Assembly (NCBI GenBank): GCA_040219575.1
Contig: JAVJSD010000063.1
Span: 90,975 to 154,974 of the forward strand
Source: JAVJSD01 sp040219575
GTDB lineage: Bacteria; Planctomycetota; Planctomycetia; Pirellulales; Pirellulaceae
Reading direction: 5' to 3'
Length of the DNA stretch: 64,000 nt
Made by a program: the position numbers and the translations under genes. The stretch's first letter is position 1; every line of letters begins with the position of its first letter. This document shows, piece by piece, positions 54,945 through 63,675 of this stretch. The notes below the pieces were generated by a model. The model searched no databases, was not told the origin of the DNA, and worked only from the letters and a program-made list of their open reading frames with translations.

Positions 54945-55949
54945 ATGGTCAGCCGCCAGCAACAGATCGACTCGACCATTGAAGTCATCACGCCGGAGAA
55001 CATCGCCTTCAACTACCAGGCGGCGGGGCCCTTTCGGCGGCTGCCGGCGTTTCTGGTCGACTTTCTCGTGCGGCTGCTGGTGATCCTTCTGCTGGCCTTC
55101 CTGGGCATGTTGATCAGCATGATGCTCGCGATCAGCATTCCGCTGGCGTCGTTCGGTTCGGCGGTGTTCATGTTCAGCATCGGGCTGTTGCTGTTGGTCT
55201 ACTTCGTGTTGGAGTGGTTCTACGGCGCGCTGTTCGAGACGTATATGAACGGCCAAACGCCCGGCAAATGGCTGCTGGGCATCCGCGTGGTGACGGTCGA
55301 GGGACAACCGATCAACGGCATGCAGGCGATGCTGCGGAATCTGGTCCGCGCGGTCGATATGTTCCCGCCGGTTTTTCTCGGCAGCGCCTTCATTCCCACC
55401 GGCGGGCTGGGGCTGGCGGCGATGACCATGAACCGCCGCTTCCAGCGACTGGGGGACCTTGTGGCCGGAACGATGGTCGTCATCGAGGAGCGGACCTGGT
55501 TGTTGGGCGTCTCGCGGTTGGAGGATCCTCGGGCGGCGCAGTTGGCGGCTTACTTGCCTCCCAAGTTCGAAGTCAGCCGCACGCTGGCGCAGGCGCTGGC
55601 GGCCTACGTCGAGCGGCGAGGCTTCTTTTCGCCGGCCCGCCGGCGCGAGATCGCCCGGCACATCGGCGAACCGCTCCTGCGGCAGTTCGAACTGCCGGCC
55701 GACACCAGTCACGACTTGTTGCTCTGCGCGCTGTACTACAAGGCGTTCATCGCGGAACACGGCGACGACACAGGTCCTTCGCCGTTTTCGACCGCGCCCG
55801 CGCCCGGCATGCCGCCACCGCCGCGTCCGACGTACGTGCCTCCGCCGCTGCCCCAGGAGCAGATGGCGGCCGTGCCGCAGGTTGGGCCGCCGCAAGTTGG
55901 GCCGCCGCAGCCCGGTTCGCCCTCGAATCCCTTCATCATCCGGCGTTGA
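54945..55949 (+). CDS. RDD-family membrane protein
   Basis: This 334-residue protein begins the operon. It has the RDD opening (GPFRRLPAFLVDFLVRLLVILLL) and the signature NGQTPGKWLLGIRVV. Four hydrophobic segments span about 30-170, followed by a cytoplasmic helical part and a Pro-rich C-terminal tail (PPQVGPPQPGSPSNPF). RDD proteins are linked to ion or osmotic balance, but their role is not settled. ATG 54945 follows AGGA. Confidence 0.9.
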   Translation: MVSRQQQIDSTIEVITPENIAFNYQAAGPFRRLPAFLVDFLVRLLVILLLAFLGMLISMMLAISIPLASFGSAVFMFSIGLLLLVYFVLEWFYGALFETYMNGQTPGKWLLGIRVVTVEGQPINGMQAMLRNLVRAVDMFPPVFLGSAFIPTGGLGLAAMTMNRRFQRLGDLVAGTMVVIEERTWLLGVSRLEDPRAAQLAAYLPPKFEVSRTLAQALAAYVERRGFFSPARRREIARHIGEPLLRQFELPADTSHDLLLCALYYKAFIAEHGDDTGPSPFSTAPAPGMPPPPRPTYVPPPLPQEQMAAVPQVGPPQVGPPQPGSPSNPFIIRR

Positions 55950-56039
55950 CCGACGGCGCCCCCTCGACGCACGTCGAGCAGCGCGGGGGCGGCAGCATCC
56001 ACCTACTTCGACCACCACCCAGGACGGCAAAGCAAGCAC

Positions 56040-57020
56040 ATGAAAGTCGCGGATCTGCTTCAGGCTCGTCGCAAGAACTGGCAGGAGTTGGAGCAACTCA
56101 CGGAGCAAATGCAGTTCAGCCGCAAGAGCCAGGTCGGGGCCGCGACGTTGTCGCGCTTCACGACGCTGTACCGCGCCACCTGCGCCGACTTGGCGCTGGC
56201 CGACGCTTACCAACTGCCGCCCAACACCGTTCAGTATCTGCACCGACTGGTGGGCCGGGCCCATAACCAGCTTTACCGCAGCCGGCGATTCAAGATGGGC
56301 GATTGGGCCCACCAGTTGCTGTACGAGGTGCCGCAATCGCTGTTTCGCGACAACTGCCTGCGCGTCGCCATCTTGCTGTTCTGGGGCACCTTCATCCTGT
56401 CGGCGGTGCTCGCCTATCGGCAGGATCTGTGGCCCGGATACGCGGAAGCCGTCCTGAGCCAGGGACAACTCGAAGAGATGGAGCAGAACTTCGGCAGCAT
56501 GCAAGGCCGCGACGGACCCGAAAACTTTCTGATGGCGACCTTTTACATCCGCCACAACACCGGCATCGGGCTGAGTTGCTTCGCCGGCATGCTGCTGCTG
56601 GTGCCGGGGATCGTGGTCACCATTTTCAACGCCGGCGTGCTGGGCGCGTCGTTCGGCTACATGGCGTCGTCCGACGCGCAAACCGCCGCCAACTTCTTTC
56701 GCTTTGTCACGGCGCACGGGCCCTTTGAATTGACGGCCATCGTGCTGTCGGCCGGCGCTGGGCTGAAACTCGGCGTCTCCTGGCTGTACACCCGCGGCCT
56801 GACGCGCTCCGCCTCGCTGCAAAAAACGGGACGCGAAACGATGCCCATGATGGGCGCCGCCATGGTGCTCTTCTTTCTGGCGGCGCTGACCGAGGGATTC
56901 CTGTCGCCGACCAGCGCCCCGTACTGGCTGAAGGCCGCGTTCGCCGTCATGTCGTCGCTCTTGTTGATGATCTACTTCGTGGTGTTGGGTTTCCCCCGGA
57001 GGTCGCCGCGTGCAACTTGA
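56040..57020 (+). CDS. Stage II sporulation protein M-like membrane protein
   Basis: The 326-residue product has the DUF95/SpoIIM layout. A soluble helical N-terminus (QARRKNWQELEQLTEQ and ARFTTLYRATCADLALA) is followed by at least five membrane segments, including TFYIRHNTGIGLSCFAGMLLL and FELTAIVLSAGAGLKLG. In this genus-wide operon SpoIIM-like proteins accompany MoxR and RDD, although these cells do not form endospores. It overlaps the next gene by 11 bases. Confidence 0.87.
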   Translation: MKVADLLQARRKNWQELEQLTEQMQFSRKSQVGAATLSRFTTLYRATCADLALADAYQLPPNTVQYLHRLVGRAHNQLYRSRRFKMGDWAHQLLYEVPQSLFRDNCLRVAILLFWGTFILSAVLAYRQDLWPGYAEAVLSQGQLEEMEQNFGSMQGRDGPENFLMATFYIRHNTGIGLSCFAGMLLLVPGIVVTIFNAGVLGASFGYMASSDAQTAANFFRFVTAHGPFELTAIVLSAGAGLKLGVSWLYTRGLTRSASLQKTGRETMPMMGAAMVLFFLAALTEGFLSPTSAPYWLKAAFAVMSSLLLMIYFVVLGFPRRSPRAT

Positions 57021-57939
57021 TCGGACGCACATCACCGTTCGCGAACGGGCCATGCCCGAGATCCTCGATCTGGGGCTGCGCGTGGTGTGCGCCTACTGGC
57101 GGCCGCTGCTGGCGACGTGGGCCCTGGGCGTCGTGCCGATGGCGATCATCAACCACCTGTTGATCGGTTGGATGGCCGACGTGCGGTACGACGACACGGC
57201 CTTCAGCGCCGAGGATGCCGGGCAGATGTGGCGCTACCTGTACGACATGACCGCGCTGGTGTTCCTCGAAGCGCCGCTGGCCACCGTGTTGATGACGTCC
57301 TACCTGGGGCAGGCCGTGTTCCTCGATCCTCCCCGCATCCGCACGCTCCTGCTGGACGTGCTGCGGTTGATGCCCCGCGTGCTGTTGTGCCAGGGAGTGT
57401 TCCGCGGCGTGTTCGCGGCCTGGCTGCTGCTGGCGCTGTTGGATCGCGTCGCGTTCAGTGAGCGCGTCGACCTGTTCAGCGTCAACGAGGGGCTGTTTCT
57501 CCTCGGCGTCGTGGCCTACGCCGCCATCCTCCGCAGCATCCGGCCGTTCATCAACGAGATCATTCTGCTCGAGCGGAATCCGCTCCGCGCGCCCTCGCCC
57601 GGAGCCATGACCATCGGCCGACGCAGTTCGCTGCTGCATAATTCAACCGCCACCGGCGATTTGATGTTACGGTGGATGGGCGCCTCGCTGGTCGCCGTCT
57701 GGCTGGTGCTGATGATCGTGGGCGTGATTTGGGCGGCGCCCGGTTGGTTGCTCGAGGACTGGTCGTTCGGCGCCTTAATGGTGCAGTTGGTCGTGCCGTT
57801 GGCGATGTGGTTGACGGCCGGCTACTTCGCCGTCGTCCGCTACCTGGCCTACCTCGACCTGCGGATTCGCCAAGAGGGATGGGAAATCGAACTCAAAATG
57901 CGCGCCGAGGCGGTGCGACTGGCGGGCAAACTGACATGA
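57010..57939 (+). CDS. Hypothetical multi-pass membrane protein of the MoxR operon
   Basis: The frame starts at GTG 57010 and gives 309 residues with five or six membrane segments (for example PLLATWALGVVPMAIINHLLI and VVAYAAILRSIRPF). No catalytic motif is present. Its start overlaps the SpoIIM gene by 11 bases and its stop overlaps the DUF4129 start by four, so it belongs to the same mRNA. Function unknown. Confidence 0.83.
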   Translation: MQLDRTHITVRERAMPEILDLGLRVVCAYWRPLLATWALGVVPMAIINHLLIGWMADVRYDDTAFSAEDAGQMWRYLYDMTALVFLEAPLATVLMTSYLGQAVFLDPPRIRTLLLDVLRLMPRVLLCQGVFRGVFAAWLLLALLDRVAFSERVDLFSVNEGLFLLGVVAYAAILRSIRPFINEIILLERNPLRAPSPGAMTIGRRSSLLHNSTATGDLMLRWMGASLVAVWLVLMIVGVIWAAPGWLLEDWSFGALMVQLVVPLAMWLTAGYFAVVRYLAYLDLRIRQEGWEIELKMRAEAVRLAGKLT

Positions 57940-58718
57940 CGCGGCTGCTGCTCATCTCGATGTTCGGCTGCCTGGCGCTCCTCGCGGCGCGCCAGGCCTG
58001 GGCCGAGACCGACGCCGTGGAATCCGGCCGCCGATCGCTGACGCATCGCAGCAGCTACCCCTGGTACGACGCCCAGCAGGACGAACTCCGCCGCATCGAG
58101 TTGACGCCCGACCAGTCCGACGACGACGCCGGCAATCGCAACAGCGACTGGTCGGCCGAACCCAAACCGCAACCGCCGCAAAACAGCAACCCCATGGTCC
58201 GCGGAACAAGCGGCGGTTTGGGGGCGGTGCTGCAGGCGGGGTTCTGGATCCTGCTGGCCGTGGCCATCGCCGCGGTGATTGGATTGATCGCCTGGGCTTT
58301 CGTGCGCAACAGCCCCAGGCAGCAAGCGAAGGCCGAGGCCGAAAACCTTACCTCGCGGGAAGTCGACCGCCTCGAGGAATTGCCCTTCGCCGTCAAGCGG
58401 CCGCAGTCCGACCTGCTCGGAGAAGCCCGCCGGCACTACGAGCAAGGCAACTTCGCCGAAGCGATTGTGTATCTCTTCAGCTACCAACTGGTGGAGCTCG
58501 ACAAGCACCAGATCATCCGGCTGAGCAAGGGCAAGACGAATCGCCAGTACCTGGGCGAATCGCGCCGCCTGCCGGTGGTGCTGCCCTTGCTCGAACAGAC
58601 GATGGTCGCCTTCGAAGACGTCTTCTTCGGCCATCACACGCTCGACCGGGCGCGTTTCGAATCGTGCTGGAGCCGCGTGGCAGAGTTCCAGCGCAATCTC
58701 AAGGGAGGGGTCGCATGA
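57936..58718 (+). CDS. DUF4129 membrane protein
   Basis: From ATG 57936 the 260-residue product has a signal segment (LLLISMFGCLALLAARQAWA), a hydrophilic region, one membrane helix (about 105-128, LQAGFWILLAVAIAAVIGLIAWAF) and a C-terminal domain. That domain contains ARRHYEQGNFAEAIVYLFSY and LEQTMVAFEDVFFGHHTLDR, the DUF4129 core. In transglutaminase-like systems this domain occurs with MoxR and DUF58 proteins. The start overlaps the previous stop by four bases (ATGA). Confidence 0.87.
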   Translation: MTRLLLISMFGCLALLAARQAWAETDAVESGRRSLTHRSSYPWYDAQQDELRRIELTPDQSDDDAGNRNSDWSAEPKPQPPQNSNPMVRGTSGGLGAVLQAGFWILLAVAIAAVIGLIAWAFVRNSPRQQAKAEAENLTSREVDRLEELPFAVKRPQSDLLGEARRHYEQGNFAEAIVYLFSYQLVELDKHQIIRLSKGKTNRQYLGESRRLPVVLPLLEQTMVAFEDVFFGHHTLDRARFESCWSRVAEFQRNLKGGVA

Positions 58719-60148
58719 GCGGGCGCCGCCATTTTCAATCGATCGCCCTGCCGGCCTGCTGCCTGGCGCTCGCGCTCGGCCTCACTGGCTGCGGAGGAAG
58801 CGGCGGCGAGTTGAACACCGAGTACGGCGTGCGACGAGCCCCGCGGGGTTCGGGCAGCGTCGGGGGAGTCGGCGTGCTGGCCGACATGTTCGAGGAGCGC
58901 GGCCACCGCGTGAGCACCTGGAAGCACCTCTCCCCCAAGATTCGCGAAAACGACGTCATCATCTGGGCCCCCGACGATCTCACTCCTCCCACCGAGGAAG
59001 CTCGCAAGTTTCTCGAGGACTGGCTGTTCGCGCAAAACGGCCGCACGCTGATTTACATCGGGCGAGACTACTTCCCCGAGGTCGAGTACTGGCAGACCGT
59101 TCGCGAAGGAGCGCCCGCCGCGCAAACCGAAACCATTCAACGCCGGCTGGCCCGGGCCCGCGTCGAACGCGACAACCGCCGCGCGGCGCTGCCGGTGGAG
59201 GATCCCATGTACGGCCGCTGGTTCACCCTCGAGACGGCGCCGCCCCGCGAAGTGGATGAATTGTCGGGCGACTGGATCCATCAACTGAATCGCCAGGGAA
59301 CGCCGGTCGACGAGGAAAAGCTCGACATCCAACTCGGCGCGCGGCTGCGCAAGCCGACCAACGCGGAGATCGCCGGCGAAAATGAGAAAGGCGAATTGGA
59401 GTTCGACGAACTGTTGACCGCCGACGGCGAAGTGCTCGTCCAGCGAGTCACCTTCGCCGAAGGTTTCATTCCTCCCTCGCCCGATCCCGAGGCGAACGAC
59501 AAGGAAACAGACGACTCCGCCGCCCAGGACGCCGCCGCCGAGGAAGACTACTTCTACGACGACGAACCGTTGTTTGTCGAGGAGTACGCGTACGACATGG
59601 GACCCCGCACCAGCGACAGCCAGATCCTGGTGGTGGCCAACGGCTCCTTTCTGCTCAATCTGCCGCTGGTCAATTCGCAGCACCGACTGCTGGCCGGAGA
59701 ACTGATCGAGGAGTGCGAGTATCACGAACAACTGCGAGTGGCCGTGTTGGAAACCGACTGGACCGGCGCCAACGTCTACCTGGCCGAGCCAGACATGCCC
59801 TCCTACCTCGAGTTGTTCACCGTCTGGCCGCTGAACGTGATCCTGCTGCACCTGTTGGGGTTGGGAATCCTGGCCTGCTTCTTCTTCGCTCCCATTTTCG
59901 GTCGCCCCATCGACCGCCGCGTGCTGACGGTCGTCGAAGGGCGACCGATCTACGTATCGATCGGGTCCGAGTCGACCGGCCCTTCCGACTTCGGCAAACA
60001 TATCGAAGCGCTGGGTGAACTGATGCGCCGCACCGGCGACGTGCAGTACGCCCAAGCCCGTTTGCAACACTACCAGCAAAACGTGCGGCGCGACTCGGGG
60101 GTCAGTCACAAGAAGCCGCCGCCGACCAAGCCGCCCGTTCCCATTTAA
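58715..60148 (+). CDS. DUF4350-containing lipoprotein
   Basis: ATG 58715 overlaps the DUF4129 stop by four bases. The 477-residue protein has a lipobox at LALGLTGC. A GATase/ThuA-like DUF4350 region follows (GVGVLADMFEERGHRVSTW, VIIWAPDDLTPPTEEA, FLEDWLFAQNGRTLIYIGRDY). It has a low-complexity acidic segment (DAAAEEDYFYDDEPLFVEE) near 270-295 and a membrane anchor (about 385-410). It is usual in MoxR operons, where it may anchor or signal. No enzymatic residues are clear. Confidence 0.85.
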   Translation: MSGRRHFQSIALPACCLALALGLTGCGGSGGELNTEYGVRRAPRGSGSVGGVGVLADMFEERGHRVSTWKHLSPKIRENDVIIWAPDDLTPPTEEARKFLEDWLFAQNGRTLIYIGRDYFPEVEYWQTVREGAPAAQTETIQRRLARARVERDNRRAALPVEDPMYGRWFTLETAPPREVDELSGDWIHQLNRQGTPVDEEKLDIQLGARLRKPTNAEIAGENEKGELEFDELLTADGEVLVQRVTFAEGFIPPSPDPEANDKETDDSAAQDAAAEEDYFYDDEPLFVEEYAYDMGPRTSDSQILVVANGSFLLNLPLVNSQHRLLAGELIEECEYHEQLRVAVLETDWTGANVYLAEPDMPSYLELFTVWPLNVILLHLLGLGILACFFFAPIFGRPIDRRVLTVVEGRPIYVSIGSESTGPSDFGKHIEALGELMRRTGDVQYAQARLQHYQQNVRRDSGVSHKKPPPTKPPVPI

Positions 60149-60265
60149 CCGTCGTCGAACGGACCGCCGGCGATCGCCCCGCGACCTCCCGGCCGTCCAC
60201 GCAATCACCGTGAATTCCTCGCCGCCGCGGCGACCCTTTAGACGAAAGAACAGATCGAGCCCAGC

Positions 60266-61702
60266 ATGAGCACGACGCCCTTTGGACAAAACTCACCCGC
60301 CTCGCAGGGAGGCGCACTCCCGCTCGAGTTCCCGTGCACTGGCTGCGGCAGGATGCTCAAGGTTCCGCCGGAGGCCGCCGGCCGACAAGCCAAATGCCCG
60401 CAATGCAGCAGCGTGCAGCAGGTGCCCGGATCTTCAGCAAGCCCACCCGCCAACGGCCCCGGCGCGGCGCCGACGTCGAGCGGATTGAATTCTCCCCCCG
60501 TCTATTCCCCACCGTCCTCGACCGGGTACACGCCGTCCGGAGCGGCGTCGCACACGTCCCCGCCGCCGCACTCCTCCCCGCCGCCGCAGCAGCCCAGCGA
60601 GGGAATGACCTTCATGCCCGATCGTGCTCCCGTCACGGCCGCCGCCGCTCCCGTCGCCGCCAGCGTGGGAGACGTGCTGGCTGGGATGGGCGGTGCGTCG
60701 GCGCCCGCGGCCCCTTCCGCCGCCACCGTCCAACGCGCCGCGCAGGGCCGCGACACCGAAGTCCGCCGACTGTACGAACGCATCACCAAGGAAATCGCCA
60801 AAGTCTACGTCGGGCAGGACGAGCTCGTGCTCGGCACGCTGGTGGCCTTGTTCTCCGGAGGCCACGTGCTCATCGAAAGCGTCCCCGGACTGGGCAAGAC
60901 GCTCTTCGTCCGCACGATGGGACAGGTGCTGGGGTGCCAGTTCGGCCGCATCCAGTTCACCGCCGACCTGATGCCGTCCGACATCACCGGCGCTCCGATG
61001 TACGACATGAAGTCGCAAGAGTTCCGTTTCCGCCCCGGTCCGGTCTTCACGCAACTTCTGCTGGCCGACGAAATCAACCGCTCGCCGGCCAAGACGCACG
61101 CCGCCCTGCTCGAGATCATGCAGGAGTATCGCGTCACGATCGACGGCACCAGCCACGTCATCGCGCGCCCGTTCCTGGTGCTGGCCACGCAAAACCCCAT
61201 CGAATCGGAAGGCACCTACAACCTGCCCGAGGCGCAGCTCGACCGCTTCATGTTCAAGCTCAAGGCCGACTATCCGCGGGAGTCGGAGGAAGCCGACATC
61301 CTCAAGATGCACAGCATGCAAATCGACCTCACCAACCGCCTGAGCGAACTCGAAACCGTCACCAGCCCCGACGACATCATCAAGGTCACCCGCGAGACGG
61401 GCGAGGTGCGGATCGACGACCGGCTGGTCGATTACATCAACAAGATCGTCCGCCTCACGCGCGGCTGGCCGCAGTTCCACATGGGGGCCTCGCCGCGGGC
61501 CGGCATCGCGCTGATGCAGGCCGCCCGCACGCTGGCCGCCTTCAGCGGCCGCGACTACGCCGTGCCCGACGACGTCGTGCAGATCGCCTTGCCCGCCCTG
61601 CGGCATCGCGTGATCCTCACGGCCGAGGCGGAGGTGGAGGGGCACCAGGTCGATGAGCTGCTGCGGCAGCTGATCCGTTCGGTGGAGGTGCCGAGGATTT
61701 GA
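60266..61702 (+). CDS. MoxR-type AAA+ ATPase with N-terminal zinc ribbon
   Basis: The 478-residue product begins with a Pro-rich region containing a zinc ribbon (CTGCGRMLKVPPEAAGRQ and CPQC at about 26-51). A low-complexity linker rich in Pro and Ser runs to about 150. The AAA+ core then has GHVLIESVPGLGKTLFVRT (Walker A), LLLADEINRSPAKTHAALLE (Walker B) and ATQNPIESEGTYNLPEAQ (sensor). MoxR proteins assemble or activate partner complexes with VWA/DUF58 proteins; the next gene is DUF58 and overlaps by four bases. The zinc-ribbon front end is not part of ordinary MoxR. Confidence 0.94.
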   Translation: MSTTPFGQNSPASQGGALPLEFPCTGCGRMLKVPPEAAGRQAKCPQCSSVQQVPGSSASPPANGPGAAPTSSGLNSPPVYSPPSSTGYTPSGAASHTSPPPHSSPPPQQPSEGMTFMPDRAPVTAAAAPVAASVGDVLAGMGGASAPAAPSAATVQRAAQGRDTEVRRLYERITKEIAKVYVGQDELVLGTLVALFSGGHVLIESVPGLGKTLFVRTMGQVLGCQFGRIQFTADLMPSDITGAPMYDMKSQEFRFRPGPVFTQLLLADEINRSPAKTHAALLEIMQEYRVTIDGTSHVIARPFLVLATQNPIESEGTYNLPEAQLDRFMFKLKADYPRESEEADILKMHSMQIDLTNRLSELETVTSPDDIIKVTRETGEVRIDDRLVDYINKIVRLTRGWPQFHMGASPRAGIALMQAARTLAAFSGRDYAVPDDVVQIALPALRHRVILTAEAEVEGHQVDELLRQLIRSVEVPRI

Positions 61703-63162
61703 GCGATTTCATCTCCGTCCGCTCGCTGCTGGAGTTCGTAAGCGACTACCCATGGCTGATCCTCGTCGCCATGACGGCGCCGCTGGTGCTCTGCGCCTGG
61801 TCGAAGCGCGTCTACCCGAACCTGCCGCTGCTGATCCTCTCGGTGCTCCCCTGCCTGCTGACGGGCCTGCTGCTGTTGCCGCAGACCAAGCTGGTGCCGC
61901 TGGTTCCGGGTTGGGTCCTCTCGCTGCAACTGGCCGTCGTGCTGGGAGTCGACGCGGTGGTCTTCCTGGCCGCCATGGCCGACCTGCTGACGACGCCCGG
62001 CAAGAAGTCGTTCTCCGCCGAGCGGCAGGTGATCCGCATCGCCTCGCTGGGGCAGCATCACCGGGTGACCCTCACGCTCAGCAACCACACCCGTCGCCGC
62101 ATGCCGGTCTGGATTCGCGACGACGCCCCGCAGGAGTTCGACTGCGAGCCCAAGGAGTTCGCCATCCGCATCAACGGCCGCAGCCGGGCCACGATGCACT
62201 ACGAAATCCGGCCGCACGTGCGAGGCGCCTTCCGCTTCGAGAGGATCTACCTCCGCGTCCGCAGCCTGCTCGGCCTCTGGTCGCGGTTCTTGAAGTACCC
62301 CGTCGAATCGACGGTCAACGTCTACCCCGACATGAAGCAGATCTCGGAGTACGCCGTGCTGGCCCGCACCAACCGGCTCAGCCTGCTGGGCGTCCGCCGC
62401 ACCCGCCGCATCGGCCAGGACAACGAGTTCGAGCGCCTGCGCGACTACACCCGCGACGACAACTTCAAGCATATCGAATGGCGGACCACCGCCCGCCGCA
62501 ACAAGCTGACCGTCAAGGACTTTCAAACCAACCAGAGCCAGCGGTTGATCTTCCTGATCGACTGCGGGCGAATGATGAGCAACACGGCCGCCGGGCTGAG
62601 CCTGCTCGACCACTCGCTGAACTCGATGCTGATGCTCAGCTACGTCGCCTTGAAGCAGGGCGATTCGGTGGGGCTGATCTGTTTCTCCGACCAGGTGCAT
62701 AACTACGTTCCTCCCCGCGGCGGACTGGCGCAGATGAACCGTCTGCTGCACGCCTCATTCGACCGCATGCCGCGGCTGGTCGAATCGCGCTACGATCAGG
62801 TGTTCTTGTACCTCTCGTCGCATTGCCAGAAGCGGAGCATGGTGGTGCTGATGACGAACGTCATCGACGAGGTGAACGCCCACCAGATCGAGCAATACCT
62901 GACCACGCTGGTCGGCCGGCACCTGCCGATGGGCGTGCTGATGCGCGACTACCGCCTGTTCGACGCCGCCGACAAGCCCGACCTCACCCGCCCCGGCGAA
63001 CTCTACCGCGCGGCCGCCGCCGCCGAGATCCTCACCTGGCGTCACCAGGTGCTGACCGACCTGGAGCACAAAGGCGTACTCTCGCTCGACGTCTTCCCCG
63101 AGCACATGACCGCCCCGCTGGTGAACCGCTATCTCGACGTCAAAGCCCGCCACCTGCTGTAG
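61699..63162 (+). CDS. DUF58 (VWA-like) membrane protein
   Basis: The frame starts with TTG at 61699, overlapping the MoxR stop (TTGA), giving 487 residues. Two membrane helices come first (about 17-34 and 39-80). Then there is the DUF58 block: GQDNEFERLRDYTRDDNFKH-IEWRTTARRNKL, and a VWA-like strand LIFLIDCGRMMSN, where the metal-site pattern D-x-S-x-S is replaced by D-C-G-R-M. It likely works with the MoxR ATPase at the membrane. It is the last gene of the operon. Confidence 0.92.
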   Translation: MSDFISVRSLLEFVSDYPWLILVAMTAPLVLCAWSKRVYPNLPLLILSVLPCLLTGLLLLPQTKLVPLVPGWVLSLQLAVVLGVDAVVFLAAMADLLTTPGKKSFSAERQVIRIASLGQHHRVTLTLSNHTRRRMPVWIRDDAPQEFDCEPKEFAIRINGRSRATMHYEIRPHVRGAFRFERIYLRVRSLLGLWSRFLKYPVESTVNVYPDMKQISEYAVLARTNRLSLLGVRRTRRIGQDNEFERLRDYTRDDNFKHIEWRTTARRNKLTVKDFQTNQSQRLIFLIDCGRMMSNTAAGLSLLDHSLNSMLMLSYVALKQGDSVGLICFSDQVHNYVPPRGGLAQMNRLLHASFDRMPRLVESRYDQVFLYLSSHCQKRSMVVLMTNVIDEVNAHQIEQYLTTLVGRHLPMGVLMRDYRLFDAADKPDLTRPGELYRAAAAAEILTWRHQVLTDLEHKGVLSLDVFPEHMTAPLVNRYLDVKARHLL

Positions 63163-63330
63163 CAAGGTGGCATGGCCGCCCCCGGCCGTGAGTCCGCGCC
63201 ACCGACTGGCCCGACAAGGCGTCGATCCGACCAGATGCTGATCCGACCACATCAAGCGTGACGACGATCCGCTCCAATTGCCAGGATAGCCTGTTCATCG
63301 TCCGCGCCTCCATGTCTCCGGGTAGCCTCA

Positions 63331-63675
63331 ATGAACGAACGACCGCATGCAAGCGAATACGTTGAGAGCTTGATGTTGTGGATGCACGAACGTCCACAGA
63401 TGTATTGCCCATTCGCGGGCGAACTCGATTCCGTGCTTTGGTACTTGCACATGGCATGGGCGAAAACAGCCGACCGCGAAAAGGATTACGCAGCCGCGCT
63501 CGAGATCGCGGGACTGACCGCGCGCGGCATCCTTGAAGACGACGAACGTTCGATTCGTGTTGATTTGAACGACATGGTGACCAAGAGGGTTCTCAGCTTC
63601 TGGTCGAAAGTTGACCGAATGCTCGGGTTGCAGGTGCGCGTCCAAAGCTGGTTCGAGTCGAGCGATTCGCAGTAG
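63331..63675 (+). CDS. Hypothetical 114-aa protein
   Basis: The ATG at 63331 opens a helix-rich soluble protein with ERPHASEYVESLMLWMHERP, AGELDSVLWYLHMAWAKTAD, and a late ALEIAGLTARGILEDDERSI. No signal peptide or membrane segment is present. No family is recognised. It lies 168 bases after DUF58 on the same strand, but the gap holds palindromes, so it may be separately transcribed. Confidence 0.6.
   Translation: MNERPHASEYVESLMLWMHERPQMYCPFAGELDSVLWYLHMAWAKTADREKDYAAALEIAGLTARGILEDDERSIRVDLNDMVTKRVLSFWSKVDRMLGLQVRVQSWFESSDSQ

Noticed and set aside
54780..57053. Minus-strand open frame of 757 codons across the RDD and SpoIIM genes
   Set aside because: Arg/His/Gln-rich translation with no motifs, antisense to two well-supported genes.
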